This document shows, piece after piece, positions 5,566 through 12,444 of a stretch of 19,529 nt of DNA. This DNA comes from Thiobacillus sp. (GTDB lineage Bacteria > Pseudomonadota > Gammaproteobacteria > Burkholderiales > Thiobacillaceae). The DNA lies in contig NZ_JANJXQ010000170.1 in the NCBI RefSeq assembly GCF_024708915.1, forward strand, positions 1 through 19,529, read 5' to 3'. Position 1 is the first letter of the stretch; each line of letters begins with the position of its first letter. Under the pieces are notes generated by a model. It did no database searches. It was not told the origin of the DNA and saw only the letters and a program-made list of their open reading frames with translations. The translations under genes and the position numbers were made by a program.

Positions 5566-7324
5566 TTTTTTGCAGCCAGTATTCGAGCAGCGCCAGATGC
5601 CACAGCTTGCTGCCCTGAATTCGGGTGTGATGCTGTTCCGGCGCGGCCAGCAGCGTGTCCACATAGGCAGGTTGATACAGGCCGCGTTCGCGGCAGGCCT
5701 GCGAAGTCAGAATATCCTGCATGAAGTTCAAAAAATCTCCACGTACAAATTTGAGCGCAGGCATGGGGAAATAGCCTTTCTTACGGTCGATCACTGCGTC
5801 GGGGATCAGGCCGCGGGCAATTTTTTTCAGTACATGTTTACCCTCGGACGCCAGTTTCAGTTCAGCCGGCATCGATGCCGCCAGTTCCACCAGCTGGTGA
5901 TCGAGGAAAGGCACGCGCGCTTCGAGGCCCCATGCCATGGTCATGTTGTCGACCCGTTTCACCGGATCGTCGGTGATCAGCATGGTCGTATCCATGCGCA
6001 ATACCTGATCGATGAATTCGTCGGCGAAAGGTTCCGCCAGATGCGCAGCGATTATTTCCGCCGTGTAGTCCGGACCGTGATACGCCGGCATCGCCATGTC
6101 GAGGAATTCATCGTGATCGCGGTCGAAGTAATGGCGACGAAAACGATCGAGCGCCGAGCCGGATGTTTCCGCCGCCATGCGCGGATACCAGAAATAGCCG
6201 CCGAACACCTCGTCGGCGCCCTGCCCGCTTTGCACCACCTTCACCGTCTTGCTGACCTGTTCGGCCAGCAGATAGAACGCCACCGCGTCCTGCGCGAACA
6301 TCGGCTCGCTCATCGCATCGACCGCCTCGGGCAGGCGGCGCAGCACTTCGCTGTTCGGGATCAGGTATTTATGATGGCGGGTGCCGTACATCTCCGCCAC
6401 CGGGTCGGAGTATTCGAACTCGTTGCCGCGCTCTTCCGGCTGGTCTTCGAAGCCCACCGAAAACGTCATCAGGTCGGGCACCCCCTGCTCCGCCAGCAGC
6501 GCCACCAGCAGGCTCGAATCGAGACCGCCGGAAAGCAGCACGCCGACCTTGACGTCGGCGATCTCGATGCGCTTTTTCACCGCCTGCCTGAGGCCTTCGT
6601 GAATCGCCTCGGTCCATTCGGCCTCGCTCTTCGGCACCGCCGGACGCTGCGCCCGCAGCGACCAGTATTTACGGTGGCTGATTTCGCCGCGCGCATTCAC
6701 GGACAGGGTGGTGCCGGGGGCGAGCTTGCGGATACCGTTGAAAATGGTGCGCGGCGCCGGCACTACCGCATGCAGCGTGAACAGATGATGCAGCGCGACG
6801 GCGTCGATGCCGGTGTCGACGCCGCCTGCGGCGAGCAGCGCCTGCGGGGTCGAGGCAAAGCGGAAGCAGCCCTGATTTTCACTGTAATACAGCGGCTTGA
6901 TGCCGAGGCGGTCGCGCGCCAGGAACAGCGTCTCGCGGTTCCAGAGGGCGAACGCGAACATGCCGTGCAGGCGCTCGACGCAGGCTTCGCCCCATTCCAG
7001 GTAGGCGCGCAGGATGACTTCGGTGTCGCCGTCGGAATGGAAGACGTGGCCGCGCGCGATCAGTTCGGCGCGCAGTTCCGGGTAGTTGTAGATGGTGCCG
7101 TTGAACACCAGCGCGGTGCCGGTCGCGGCGTCGAGCATCGGCTGGGCCGAACGCGGCGACAGGTCGATGATCGCCAGCCGCCGGTGCCCCAGGCGCACCG
7201 GCCCGTCGGCGTGCTGGCCTTCGGCGTCCGGCCCGCGTCGCGCCAGTTTGGCCAGCATGCGTGCCATCGCCTCCGCGTCGGGCGCCGTGTTGTCGAACCG
7301 GAATTCACCTGCTATGCCGCACAT
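5558..7324 (-). CDS. asparagine synthase-like glutamine amidotransferase, probable N-acetylglutaminylglutamine amidotransferase
   Basis: A 588-residue two-domain amidotransferase. The N-terminal class II glutaminase has the nucleophile C2 after Met1 (MCGIAGE), RRLAIIDLS (48-56), FNGTIYN (74-80) and DGDTE (98-102). The C-terminal synthetase domain has the ATP-binding PP-loop SGGLDSS (265-271), GQGADEVFGGY and the VDNMTMAWGLEARVPFLD region. Details such as LHHLFTLHAVVPAPRTI, GNEFEYSD, AFYLLAEQVSKTVKVVQSGQGADEVFGGYFWYP and the length match the subfamily that amidates N-acetylglutaminylglutamine to the osmolyte NAGGN, rather than AsnB of asparagine synthesis. That assignment is from memory of the family. 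The usual partner genes (GNAT/ATP-grasp ligase, M42-type peptidase) are not adjacent. It heads the four-gene minus-strand cluster. Confidence 0.88.
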   Translation of the reverse strand: MCGIAGEFRFDNTAPDAEAMARMLAKLARRGPDAEGQHADGPVRLGHRRLAIIDLSPRSAQPMLDAATGTALVFNGTIYNYPELRAELIARGHVFHSDGDTEVILRAYLEWGEACVERLHGMFAFALWNRETLFLARDRLGIKPLYYSENQGCFRFASTPQALLAAGGVDTGIDAVALHHLFTLHAVVPAPRTIFNGIRKLAPGTTLSVNARGEISHRKYWSLRAQRPAVPKSEAEWTEAIHEGLRQAVKKRIEIADVKVGVLLSGGLDSSLLVALLAEQGVPDLMTFSVGFEDQPEERGNEFEYSDPVAEMYGTRHHKYLIPNSEVLRRLPEAVDAMSEPMFAQDAVAFYLLAEQVSKTVKVVQSGQGADEVFGGYFWYPRMAAETSGSALDRFRRHYFDRDHDEFLDMAMPAYHGPDYTAEIIAAHLAEPFADEFIDQVLRMDTTMLITDDPVKRVDNMTMAWGLEARVPFLDHQLVELAASMPAELKLASEGKHVLKKIARGLIPDAVIDRKKGYFPMPALKFVRGDFLNFMQDILTSQACRERGLYQPAYVDTLLAAPEQHHTRIQGSKLWHLALLEYWLQKNA

Positions 7325-7443
7325 AACTTACACAAACCTTTTCATGATTGAGGGAAAATTTTAGCGCCTCAGCAAGGACACGCTTGGGGTAAAGATGGCA
7401 AAAGGGGCAACGTTTTGTGGCGGCTGTGTTCATGCCAAGGTCA

Positions 7444-7848
7444 TCAAAGCCCATTCAGAAAATCGGCGACGGTCTGAATCAGCAGGCCGCCCGCCTTGCT
7501 GCGATCATTCATCAGAAACCCGAAATCGCGGAGATCGCCGGTGAGCAGGACATCTGCCCGGCAGGCGTGTGCGGCGCGATAGATGGGACGGTCCTTGTCC
7601 GGCAATCCGGCCGGGCAATCCTGGGCTGCTGCATCGGGTGACATGCGTAGGCCTTGAGCCAACGCGTCCAGCCGCTCCGATCCGTCGGGAAATTTGAGCG
7701 CGAGGTTGCGGCGCGCTTCTTCCAGCGCGTAGGCGCTGGTGACGAGTTGCCACAGGCCGGCCTGGCCGAGCTCAATGACCAGGGCGGCTTTGCCTTTGGG
7801 GTTGTGCGCCGCCGTGAAAAGTATGTTGGCATCGAGAAAGAGGCGCAT
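7444..7848 (-). CDS. PIN-domain ribonuclease toxin (VapC-like)
   Basis: A 134-residue PIN-domain protein. The acidic residues expected to hold Mg2+ are visible: D6 in FLDANIL, E44 in ALEEARRN, D86 in the DKDRPIY stretch and D105 in LLTGDLRDFG. Such proteins are usually the RNase toxins of type II toxin-antitoxin modules, cutting tRNA, rRNA or mRNA. The start ATG shares one base with the stop codon of the AbrB-type gene (TGATG), the normal antitoxin-first order. It ends in two successive stop codons. The distal phrase TGDLRDFGFLM is typical of PIN proteins paired with AbrB-like antitoxins. The target RNA cannot be read from sequence. Confidence 0.88.
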   Translation of the reverse strand: MRLFLDANILFTAAHNPKGKAALVIELGQAGLWQLVTSAYALEEARRNLALKFPDGSERLDALAQGLRMSPDAAAQDCPAGLPDKDRPIYRAAHACRADVLLTGDLRDFGFLMNDRSKAGGLLIQTVADFLNGL

Positions 7849-8096
7849 CAGGCTTTTTGCAGCCGGGCCAGAATGCGCTTGCGCTCAGCGGCGGTCAGCT
7901 TGTCCTCGCTGTCCCACTGGGCAATCTGTTCGTCGGTATAGCGTTCGATCTCCAGCACGGCTGCGGGTTTCAGGGCAAGCTCGCCATTACGCGTTTCGAT
8001 AATCACGGCGCTGCCGGGTGCGATGCCGAGCTGCTTGCGCATGTCGGCCGGCAGGGTGATCTGGCCGCGATTGGAAACGATGAGGGTTTCACGCAT
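7848..8096 (-). CDS. AbrB/SpoVT-type antitoxin
   Basis: An 82-residue DNA-binding protein. Residues 1-45 form a swapped-hairpin AbrB domain: VSNRGQITLPADMRKQLGI is the family signature, followed by PGSAVIIETRNGELALKP. The C-terminal half (50-82) is charged and helical and would bind and block the PIN toxin encoded next. The start at 8096 is chosen because the AbrB motif begins there; an upstream in-frame start at 8165 would lie in the promoter and operator. Type II antitoxins of this sort repress their own operon alone and with the toxin, and a matching palindrome lies directly upstream. Confidence 0.9.
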   Translation of the reverse strand: MRETLIVSNRGQITLPADMRKQLGIAPGSAVIIETRNGELALKPAAVLEIERYTDEQIAQWDSEDKLTAAERKRILARLQKA

Positions 8097-8106
8097 TTTG
8101 CTTCTC

Positions 8107-8131
8107 CGAAATACGGAAATTCCGTCATTCC
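8107..8131 (-). promoter_or_regulatory. palindromic operator of the toxin-antitoxin operon
   Basis: ACGGAA-N-TTCCGT (8113-8125) is a perfect 6+6 inverted repeat with one central base. It is flanked on the minus strand by further partial copies of the half-site (CGGAA near 8128-8132 and TTCGG near 8106-8110). It lies between the -10 box and the antitoxin start, just where an autorepressing AbrB-type dimer or its toxin complex should bind. Confidence 0.7.
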
Positions 8132-8132
8132 G

Positions 8133-8161
8133 ATAATAGTCCTGCGCCCGGCATTCGTCCA
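8133..8161 (-). promoter_or_regulatory. sigma-70-like promoter of the toxin-antitoxin operon
   Basis: On the minus strand, TGGACG (8161-8156) and TATTAT (8138-8133) are separated by exactly 17 bases, matching -35 and -10 boxes at 4/6 and 5/6. The predicted start point near 8126 falls at the edge of the palindromic operator, so repressor binding would block initiation. Confidence 0.6.
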
Positions 8162-8183
8162 CCAAGCCCGGCTTGCCGAGTCG

Positions 8184-9164
8184 TCACGCCGCCAGTGGCG
8201 GCTCGTCCATCAGGGCAATCTGCTCGCGCAATTCGAGGATCCGCGCCTGCCAGTACTGCTGCGTATTGAACCACGGAAACGCGGCCGGAAAAGCCGGGTC
8301 GTCCCAGCGGCGTGCGAGCCAGGCCGCGTAGTGGATCAGCCGCAGGGTTCTCAGCGCTTCGACCAGATGCAGCTCGCGCGGATCGAATTCAGCGAAGTCC
8401 TCGTAGCCCGCCAGGATCGCGCCCATCTGCGCCTGCTGATCGTCGCGCTCGCCGGACAGCAGCATCCACAGATCCTGCACCGCGGGGCCCATGCGGCTGT
8501 CGTCGAAGTCGACGAAATGCGGCCCCGCCTCGGTCCACAACACGTTGCCGGCGTGGCAGTCGCCGTGCAGGCGGATGGCACGGACGGGGCCGGCGCGTTC
8601 GTAGCAATGCGCTACGCTTTGCAGCGCATGTTCGACCACGCTGTCCCACGCGGCGGTCAGGTCGGACGGCAGCCAGTTGCCGCTGCGCAGAAAATCGCGC
8701 GATGCGAAACCGAAGGTATCGAGGTCGAGCGCCGGACGATGCGAAAAACTCGCCTGCGCGCCCGCCGCGTGAATGCGCCCGAGGAAGCGCCCCATCCGCT
8801 GCAGGGTGCCGGCGCGGTCGAATTCGGGCATGCGCCCGCCCTGTTTCGGGTACACCGCAAAGCGAAAGCCGGCATGCGTATGGAGCGTGGCGCCGTTCAG
8901 CGCCAGCGGCGCCACCACCGGGATTTCGCGCGCGGCGAGCTCGATCGTGTACGCGTGTTCTTCCAGGATCGCGGCGTCGCTCCAGCGCTCGGGGCGGTAG
9001 AACTTGACCACCACCGGGGCGGCATCCTCGATCCCCATCTGGTAGACGCGGTTCTCGTAACTGTTCAGCGCCAGCAGGCGGCCATCCGCGCGCAAGCCGG
9101 TGCTGTCGAGCGCGTCGAGCGCGCAGTCGGGCGTCAGCGCAGAATAGGGGTGGGACGAATCCAT
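8184..9164 (-). CDS. srkA: SrkA/RdoA/YihE-type stress-response serine/threonine kinase
   Basis: A 326-residue aminoglycoside-phosphotransferase-fold kinase that aligns closely with E. coli SrkA (YihE, RdoA). Shared segments include LNSYENRVYQ (33-42), KFYRPERW (54-61), EEHAYTIEL, the catalytic loop LHGDCHAGN (199-207, D202) and the metal-binding VDFDD (218-222) followed by GPAVQDLWMLL (226-236). In E. coli this kinase counters programmed cell death under envelope and oxidative stress and lies upstream of dsbA; here no dsbA is adjacent. The ATG at 9164 matches the family start; a GTG at 9203 would add 13 unmatched residues. The gene diverges from nrdJ across a 99-bp AT-rich gap. Confidence 0.93.
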   Translation of the reverse strand: MDSSHPYSALTPDCALDALDSTGLRADGRLLALNSYENRVYQMGIEDAAPVVVKFYRPERWSDAAILEEHAYTIELAAREIPVVAPLALNGATLHTHAGFRFAVYPKQGGRMPEFDRAGTLQRMGRFLGRIHAAGAQASFSHRPALDLDTFGFASRDFLRSGNWLPSDLTAAWDSVVEHALQSVAHCYERAGPVRAIRLHGDCHAGNVLWTEAGPHFVDFDDSRMGPAVQDLWMLLSGERDDQQAQMGAILAGYEDFAEFDPRELHLVEALRTLRLIHYAAWLARRWDDPAFPAAFPWFNTQQYWQARILELREQIALMDEPPLAA

Positions 9165-9263
9165 TATGGACTGGGGCAAAACGGCTATACCCAAAGGGTA
9201 CACGTGCTCGAAAATATTAATGGGATAGATAATGCCTCAACTCGCCGCTTCCATCGCCACTGC
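9165..9263. promoter_or_regulatory. divergent srkA-nrdJ promoter region
   Basis: A 99-bp gap with an AT-rich core (9211-9233) between divergent genes. TACCC-AAA-GGGTA (9188-9200) is a perfect 5-bp inverted repeat next to a CACGTG palindrome (9201-9206). GATAAT (9228-9233) could be a -10 box for nrdJ, but no good -35 partner is visible. On the minus strand TTGAGG with TATTTT at 18-bp spacing could serve srkA. The gap is too short for a cobalamin riboswitch and shows no B12-box. Confidence 0.4.
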
Positions 9264-11000
9264 ATGACGACGCCCGATCCTTTCAGCATGGAACTCTCCC
9301 GCCACATCTGGGAGACCCGCTACCGTGCCGCAGGCGAGGCCGGCATCCACGCCAGTTGGCAGCGGGTGGCGCGGGCGATCGCAGCGGCGGAAAACCGGGA
9401 GCGCGACGCCTGGGCCGAGCGCTTTCTCGCGCTGCTGGAGGATTTCCGCTTCCTCCCCGGCGGGCGCATTCTCGCCGGCGCCGGCACCGGCCACCGGGTG
9501 ACGCTGTTCAATTGCTTCGTCATGGGCGAGATCGCCGACGATCTGGCGAGCATTTTCGAGGCGCTGAAGGAAGGCGCGCTCACCATGCAGCACGGCGGCG
9601 GCGTGGGCTACGATTTTTCCACCCTGCGCCCGGCCGGCATGGTGGCGGCCGCCACCGGCAGCATCGCCTCCGGCCCGGTGTCGTTCATGCGCATCTGGGA
9701 TGCCATGTGCGCCACCATGCTGTCGACCGGCGCGCGGCGCGGCGCGATGATGGCGACGCTGCGCTGCGACCATCCGGATATCGAGACCTTCGTCGATGCC
9801 AAGCGCGACTCCGCGGCGCTGCGCCATTTCAACCTGTCGGTACAGGTCAGCGACGCCTTCATGGCCGCGGTGGCGGACGACCGCGACTGGCCGCTGGCCT
9901 TCCCCGGGCTTGCGAACGCGCGCACGCTGAAGGCGCGCGAGCTGTGGCAGCGCATCCTGCGCGCGGCCTACGACACCGCCGAACCCGGCGTGCTGTTCGT
10001 CGACGCCATCAACCGCGACAACACGCTCGCCGACCGCGAAACGCTCACCGCCACCAATCCTTGCGGCGAAATTCCGCTGCCGCCCTACGGCGCCTGCGAC
10101 CTCGGCTCGCTCAACCTGGCGGCGTTCGTGGTGTCGCCGTTCGCCGCCGATGCGCGGCTCGACCTCGACGCGCTGGCCGACGCGGCGCGGCTCGCGGTGC
10201 GCTTTCTCGACGACGTCATCGAGGTTTCGCGCTACCCGCTGCCAGCGCAGGCAGAGGAAGCGCATCGCAAGCGGCGCATCGGGCTGGGCATCACCGGGCT
10301 GGCGGACGCGCTGGTGCTGCTCGGCCTGCGCTACGACAGCGCGGCGGCGCGCACGCTGGCGGCGCGCACAATGCAGGCGGTCCGCGATGCCGCCTACCGC
10401 GCATCGATCGAACTGGCGCGCGAGAAGGGCGCCTTCCCGGAATTCGATGCCGGGCCGTTTCTGGCCAGCGGCTTCGCCGCCCGCCTGCCGGCCGACATTC
10501 GCGACGCCATCGCCGCGCACGGCATCCGCAACAGCCATCTGCTGGCGATCGCTCCTGCCGGCACCATCAGCCTGCTGGCCAACAACATTTCCAGCGGTAT
10601 CGAGCCGATTTTCGCCGCCGCGGCCGAGCGCCGCGTGCTGGCAAGCGACGGCGGCTATCGCAGCCATCGCGTGATCGATTACGCCTGCCGGCTATGGCAG
10701 CAGCACGGCGGGGCCGGCACCCCGCCGGCCTTGATCGAGGCGCGCCAGATCGACCCGCTCGCCCACCTGCAAATGCAGGCCGCGCTGCAGCCTTTTGTCG
10801 ACAACGCGATTTCCAAGACCATCAATGTCGCCGCCGACATTCCATTCGAACGCTTCGAGGATCTCTACCGGCAGGCGCACGCGCTCGGCCTCAAGGGCTG
10901 CACCGTATTCCGCCCCAATCCGGTCACCGGCGCCATCCTCAGCCAGCCGCCTGCGGACAGCCCGGTTCAGTGCTGCAGCCCCGAGCGCGAGGCGGATTAA
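9264..11000 (+). CDS. nrdJ: class II (adenosylcobalamin-dependent) ribonucleotide reductase
   Basis: A 578-residue class II reductase that makes deoxynucleotides with a B12-derived radical and needs no oxygen. Active-site residues can be placed. The redox pair is C84 (LFNCFVMGE) and C278 (YGACDLGSLNL). The thiyl-radical cysteine is C267 within NPCGE, with N265 and E269. The 11-residue gap from C267 to C278 is as in characterised class II enzymes. MQHGGGVGYDFSTLRP (108-123) and PAGTISLLANNISSGIEP (431-448) are the substrate and phosphate loops. There is no N-terminal ATP-cone, so dATP overall-activity control is not expected. The C-terminus ends in a vicinal CC (570-571) and EREAD in place of a spaced CXXC; this pair is the likely electron shuttle. 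A long in-frame extension upstream is antisense to srkA and is not coding. Confidence 0.95.
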   Translation: MTTPDPFSMELSRHIWETRYRAAGEAGIHASWQRVARAIAAAENRERDAWAERFLALLEDFRFLPGGRILAGAGTGHRVTLFNCFVMGEIADDLASIFEALKEGALTMQHGGGVGYDFSTLRPAGMVAAATGSIASGPVSFMRIWDAMCATMLSTGARRGAMMATLRCDHPDIETFVDAKRDSAALRHFNLSVQVSDAFMAAVADDRDWPLAFPGLANARTLKARELWQRILRAAYDTAEPGVLFVDAINRDNTLADRETLTATNPCGEIPLPPYGACDLGSLNLAAFVVSPFAADARLDLDALADAARLAVRFLDDVIEVSRYPLPAQAEEAHRKRRIGLGITGLADALVLLGLRYDSAAARTLAARTMQAVRDAAYRASIELAREKGAFPEFDAGPFLASGFAARLPADIRDAIAAHGIRNSHLLAIAPAGTISLLANNISSGIEPIFAAAAERRVLASDGGYRSHRVIDYACRLWQQHGGAGTPPALIEARQIDPLAHLQMQAALQPFVDNAISKTINVAADIPFERFEDLYRQAHALGLKGCTVFRPNPVTGAILSQPPADSPVQCCSPEREAD

Positions 11001-11142
11001 GCCGCGCTGCATGAACGTGGCCAGCCCTCATCCGGCAGGCCGTAGCCGCCCGGCACCCTTTTTCGGCGCAGTTGGCCGACAATGGGCGGGCCGCGCCTGC
11101 CGGCGCCGGCTGCCTATACGGCACCATGGGAAAGGATCCTGA

Positions 11143-11625
11143 ATGCTGCGTTTTCTGTTGTCTGCCCTGGCCATCCTGGCCTGGCTACCCGCCACCTCGG
11201 CGGCAAGCCTCGATGCCCTGCTGGCGCGCACCGCGCCGCCGCCCGGGGTGGTGTTCGAAATCGTCGACCGTGACCCGCAGGCGCTCGATCACGCGCTGCC
11301 CTGGGTCCAGCGGGCCGCGCAGCAGCTGAAGGCGCGCTTTCCCGGCATGCCGATGGCGCTGGTGGCGCACGGACAGGAAATGTTCGCGCTGCAAACCGCG
11401 CAACGCGAGGGCAACGCGGCGACGCACCGGCTGGCCGAGAGCTTGGTGCGCGACGAAGGCATCCCGCTGCACGTGTGCGAAACGTACGCCGGCTGGCGCG
11501 GCGTGGCGCCGGAGGCCTTTCCCGCCTATGTCGACGTGGCGCCGGCGGGGCCGGCGCAAATCCGCAATTACGAAGCGCTGGATTATGTGCGGCTGGTGGT
11601 ACCGCGGGCGGCGACGCTGCAATGA
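11143..11625 (+). CDS. periplasmic DsrE-like protein
   Basis: A 160-residue preprotein with a signal peptide (1 to about 20, TSA/AS). The mature part looks like the DsrE/DsrF-like fold: an early VVFEIVDRD strand, VAHGQEMFALQ (74-84) and a single conserved-looking cysteine, C112, in HVCETYAGWRGV. The C-terminal strand is ALDYVRLVVP. DsrE-type proteins handle sulfane sulfur in sulfur oxidisers; exported versions of unknown role are common in sulfur-metabolising betaproteobacteria. The lone cysteine could carry a persulfide, but that is inference. A ribosome binding site AAAGGA (11131-11136) lies 6 bases before the ATG. Its stop codon overlaps the start of the broken patatin gene by four bases, so the two were an operon. 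Confidence 0.75.
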   Translation: MLRFLLSALAILAWLPATSAASLDALLARTAPPPGVVFEIVDRDPQALDHALPWVQRAAQQLKARFPGMPMALVAHGQEMFALQTAQREGNAATHRLAESLVRDEGIPLHVCETYAGWRGVAPEAFPAYVDVAPAGPAQIRNYEALDYVRLVVPRAATLQ

Positions 11626-12143
11626 ACCCGCGCATCGGCCTCGCCCTCGGCAGGGGCTCAGCGCGCGGCTGAGCGCCGCCTACGTGGGCGGCGAACTCGA
11701 CCGGCTGGAAGCCTGGGTACGCAGCCTGCGCGTACAGACCGTGGTGGGCTTTCTCGATTTTTCGCTCGGCAGCGGGCTGATCAAGGGCGACAAGCTGATC
11801 GAGTGCTTCCGCAGCGCACCAGCACGCCCCGGTGGATGCCGAAAACCTGACCGACAGCATGATGGCGCGCATCCAGACCGGCATGTCGCAACTCGGCCTC
11901 AATTCCGGCAACGAACCCCGGCCGCCGGCCATGCTCGACGTGCTGGCAAGCAGCATCAACATCATGCAGGTGCTGATTACCCGCAGTCGGCTGGCCGGCG
12001 ATCCGGCGGACGTGGTGGTGACGCCGCTGCTCGCGAACCTGGGCCTGATGGAGTTTCACCGTGCCGGCGTCGCCATCGACGCCGGGCGGCGCGCGATGGA
12101 GGCGGCCATTCCGCAACTCAATGCACGTCTGAACAGCGCCTGA
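11622..12143 (+). pseudogene. patatin-like phospholipase gene with two internal deletions
   Basis: Three pieces of one patatin-like (RssA/NTE-type) protein occur in order but in different frames. Piece 1 (11622-11672) reads MNPRIGLALGRGSARG then a stop; this is the glycine-rich oxyanion-hole start of the family. Piece 2 (about 11671-11815, frame shifted) reads LSAAYVGGELDRLEAWV through GSGLIKGDKLIECFR, which normally follows the GXSXG nucleophile loop. Piece 3 (about 11814-12143, back in the first frame) holds a C-terminal segment, VDAENLTDSMMARIQTGM to the stop. Missing are the nucleophile serine motif between pieces 1 and 2 and the catalytic aspartate (DGG) between pieces 2 and 3. At 522 bp it is well below the roughly 900 bp usual for such genes. 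Assembly error is an alternative explanation. Confidence 0.8.
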
Positions 12144-12145
12144 AA

Positions 12146-12169
12146 CGGGCGCCGGAACTTATGCGCCCG
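12146..12169. terminator. hairpin between convergent genes
   Basis: CGGGCGC (12146-12152) and GCGCCCG (12163-12169) form a perfect 7-bp stem with a 10-base loop. It begins 3 bases after the patatin stop codon and overlaps the end of the oppositely oriented GIY-YIG gene. No T-tract follows on either strand, so termination is only possible, not clear. Confidence 0.35.
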
Positions 12170-12437
12170 ACGCGCACAGCGCCAGCTTGCCTGCGCGATC
12201 CAGCTGTTTGATCGCCGCTTCGCGCCGCGTCGCCTCGGCGCGATTGGCAGCGGCTTCGGCATACACCAGCTGCACCGGGCGGCGGCTGCGGGTGTAGCGC
12301 GCGCCCAGCCCGCCGGCGCCGTTGTGTTCGGCGACGCGGCGCGCGAGGTCGGTGGTGATGCCGGTGTAGAGCGAGCCGTCGGCGCAACGCAGCATGTAGA
12401 CGCACCACGCGGCGGCGTCACCGGAAACGGCCGCCAC
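12159..12437 (-). CDS. GIY-YIG domain protein (UPF0213 type)
   Basis: A protein of about 92 residues made almost entirely of a GIY-YIG endonuclease-fold domain. The GIY and YIG motifs appear as VYMLRC (13-18) and LYTGIT (23-28), followed by TDLARRVAEHN with the conserved arginine and histidine. E75 or a nearby residue in ATRREAAIKQLDRAGK (69-84) would be the metal-binding glutamate. Stand-alone proteins of this kind, such as YhbQ, are widespread; their role is unclear, with DNA processing suspected. The GTG at 12437 gives the usual length. An ATG at 12485 would add 16 unmatched residues overlapping the HDOD gene. It lies 7 bases downstream of that gene, so the two are probably co-transcribed. 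Confidence 0.8.
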   Translation of the reverse strand: MAAVSGDAAAWCVYMLRCADGSLYTGITTDLARRVAEHNGAGGLGARYTRSRRPVQLVYAEAAANRAEATRREAAIKQLDRAGKLALCASGA

Positions 12438-12444
12438 GTTCAGC

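Noticed and set aside
7328..7345. Five-residue mini-frame (MKRFV) just before the amidotransferase
   Set aside because: It is too short to judge and has no codon run or attenuator structure to suggest a leader peptide.
5441..7351. 636-codon plus-strand frame opposite the amidotransferase
   Set aside because: Its product is His/Arg/Gln-rich with no recognisable domain and lies across a clear two-domain amidotransferase on the other strand.
7857..9263. Long open frame extending nrdJ upstream by over 450 codons
   Set aside because: It is antisense to srkA and the toxin-antitoxin pair, whose protein families are unmistakable. The real reductase similarity begins at 9264. Open antisense frames are expected at this GC content.
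9165..9263. Cobalamin riboswitch before the B12-dependent reductase
   Set aside because: The 99-bp gap is too short and has no B12-box-like sequence.
11099..11110. 12-bp palindrome GCCGGCGCCGGC upstream of the DsrE-like gene
   Set aside because: It is a simple GC-rich palindrome of the sort expected in high-GC DNA, with no promoter boxes placed around it.
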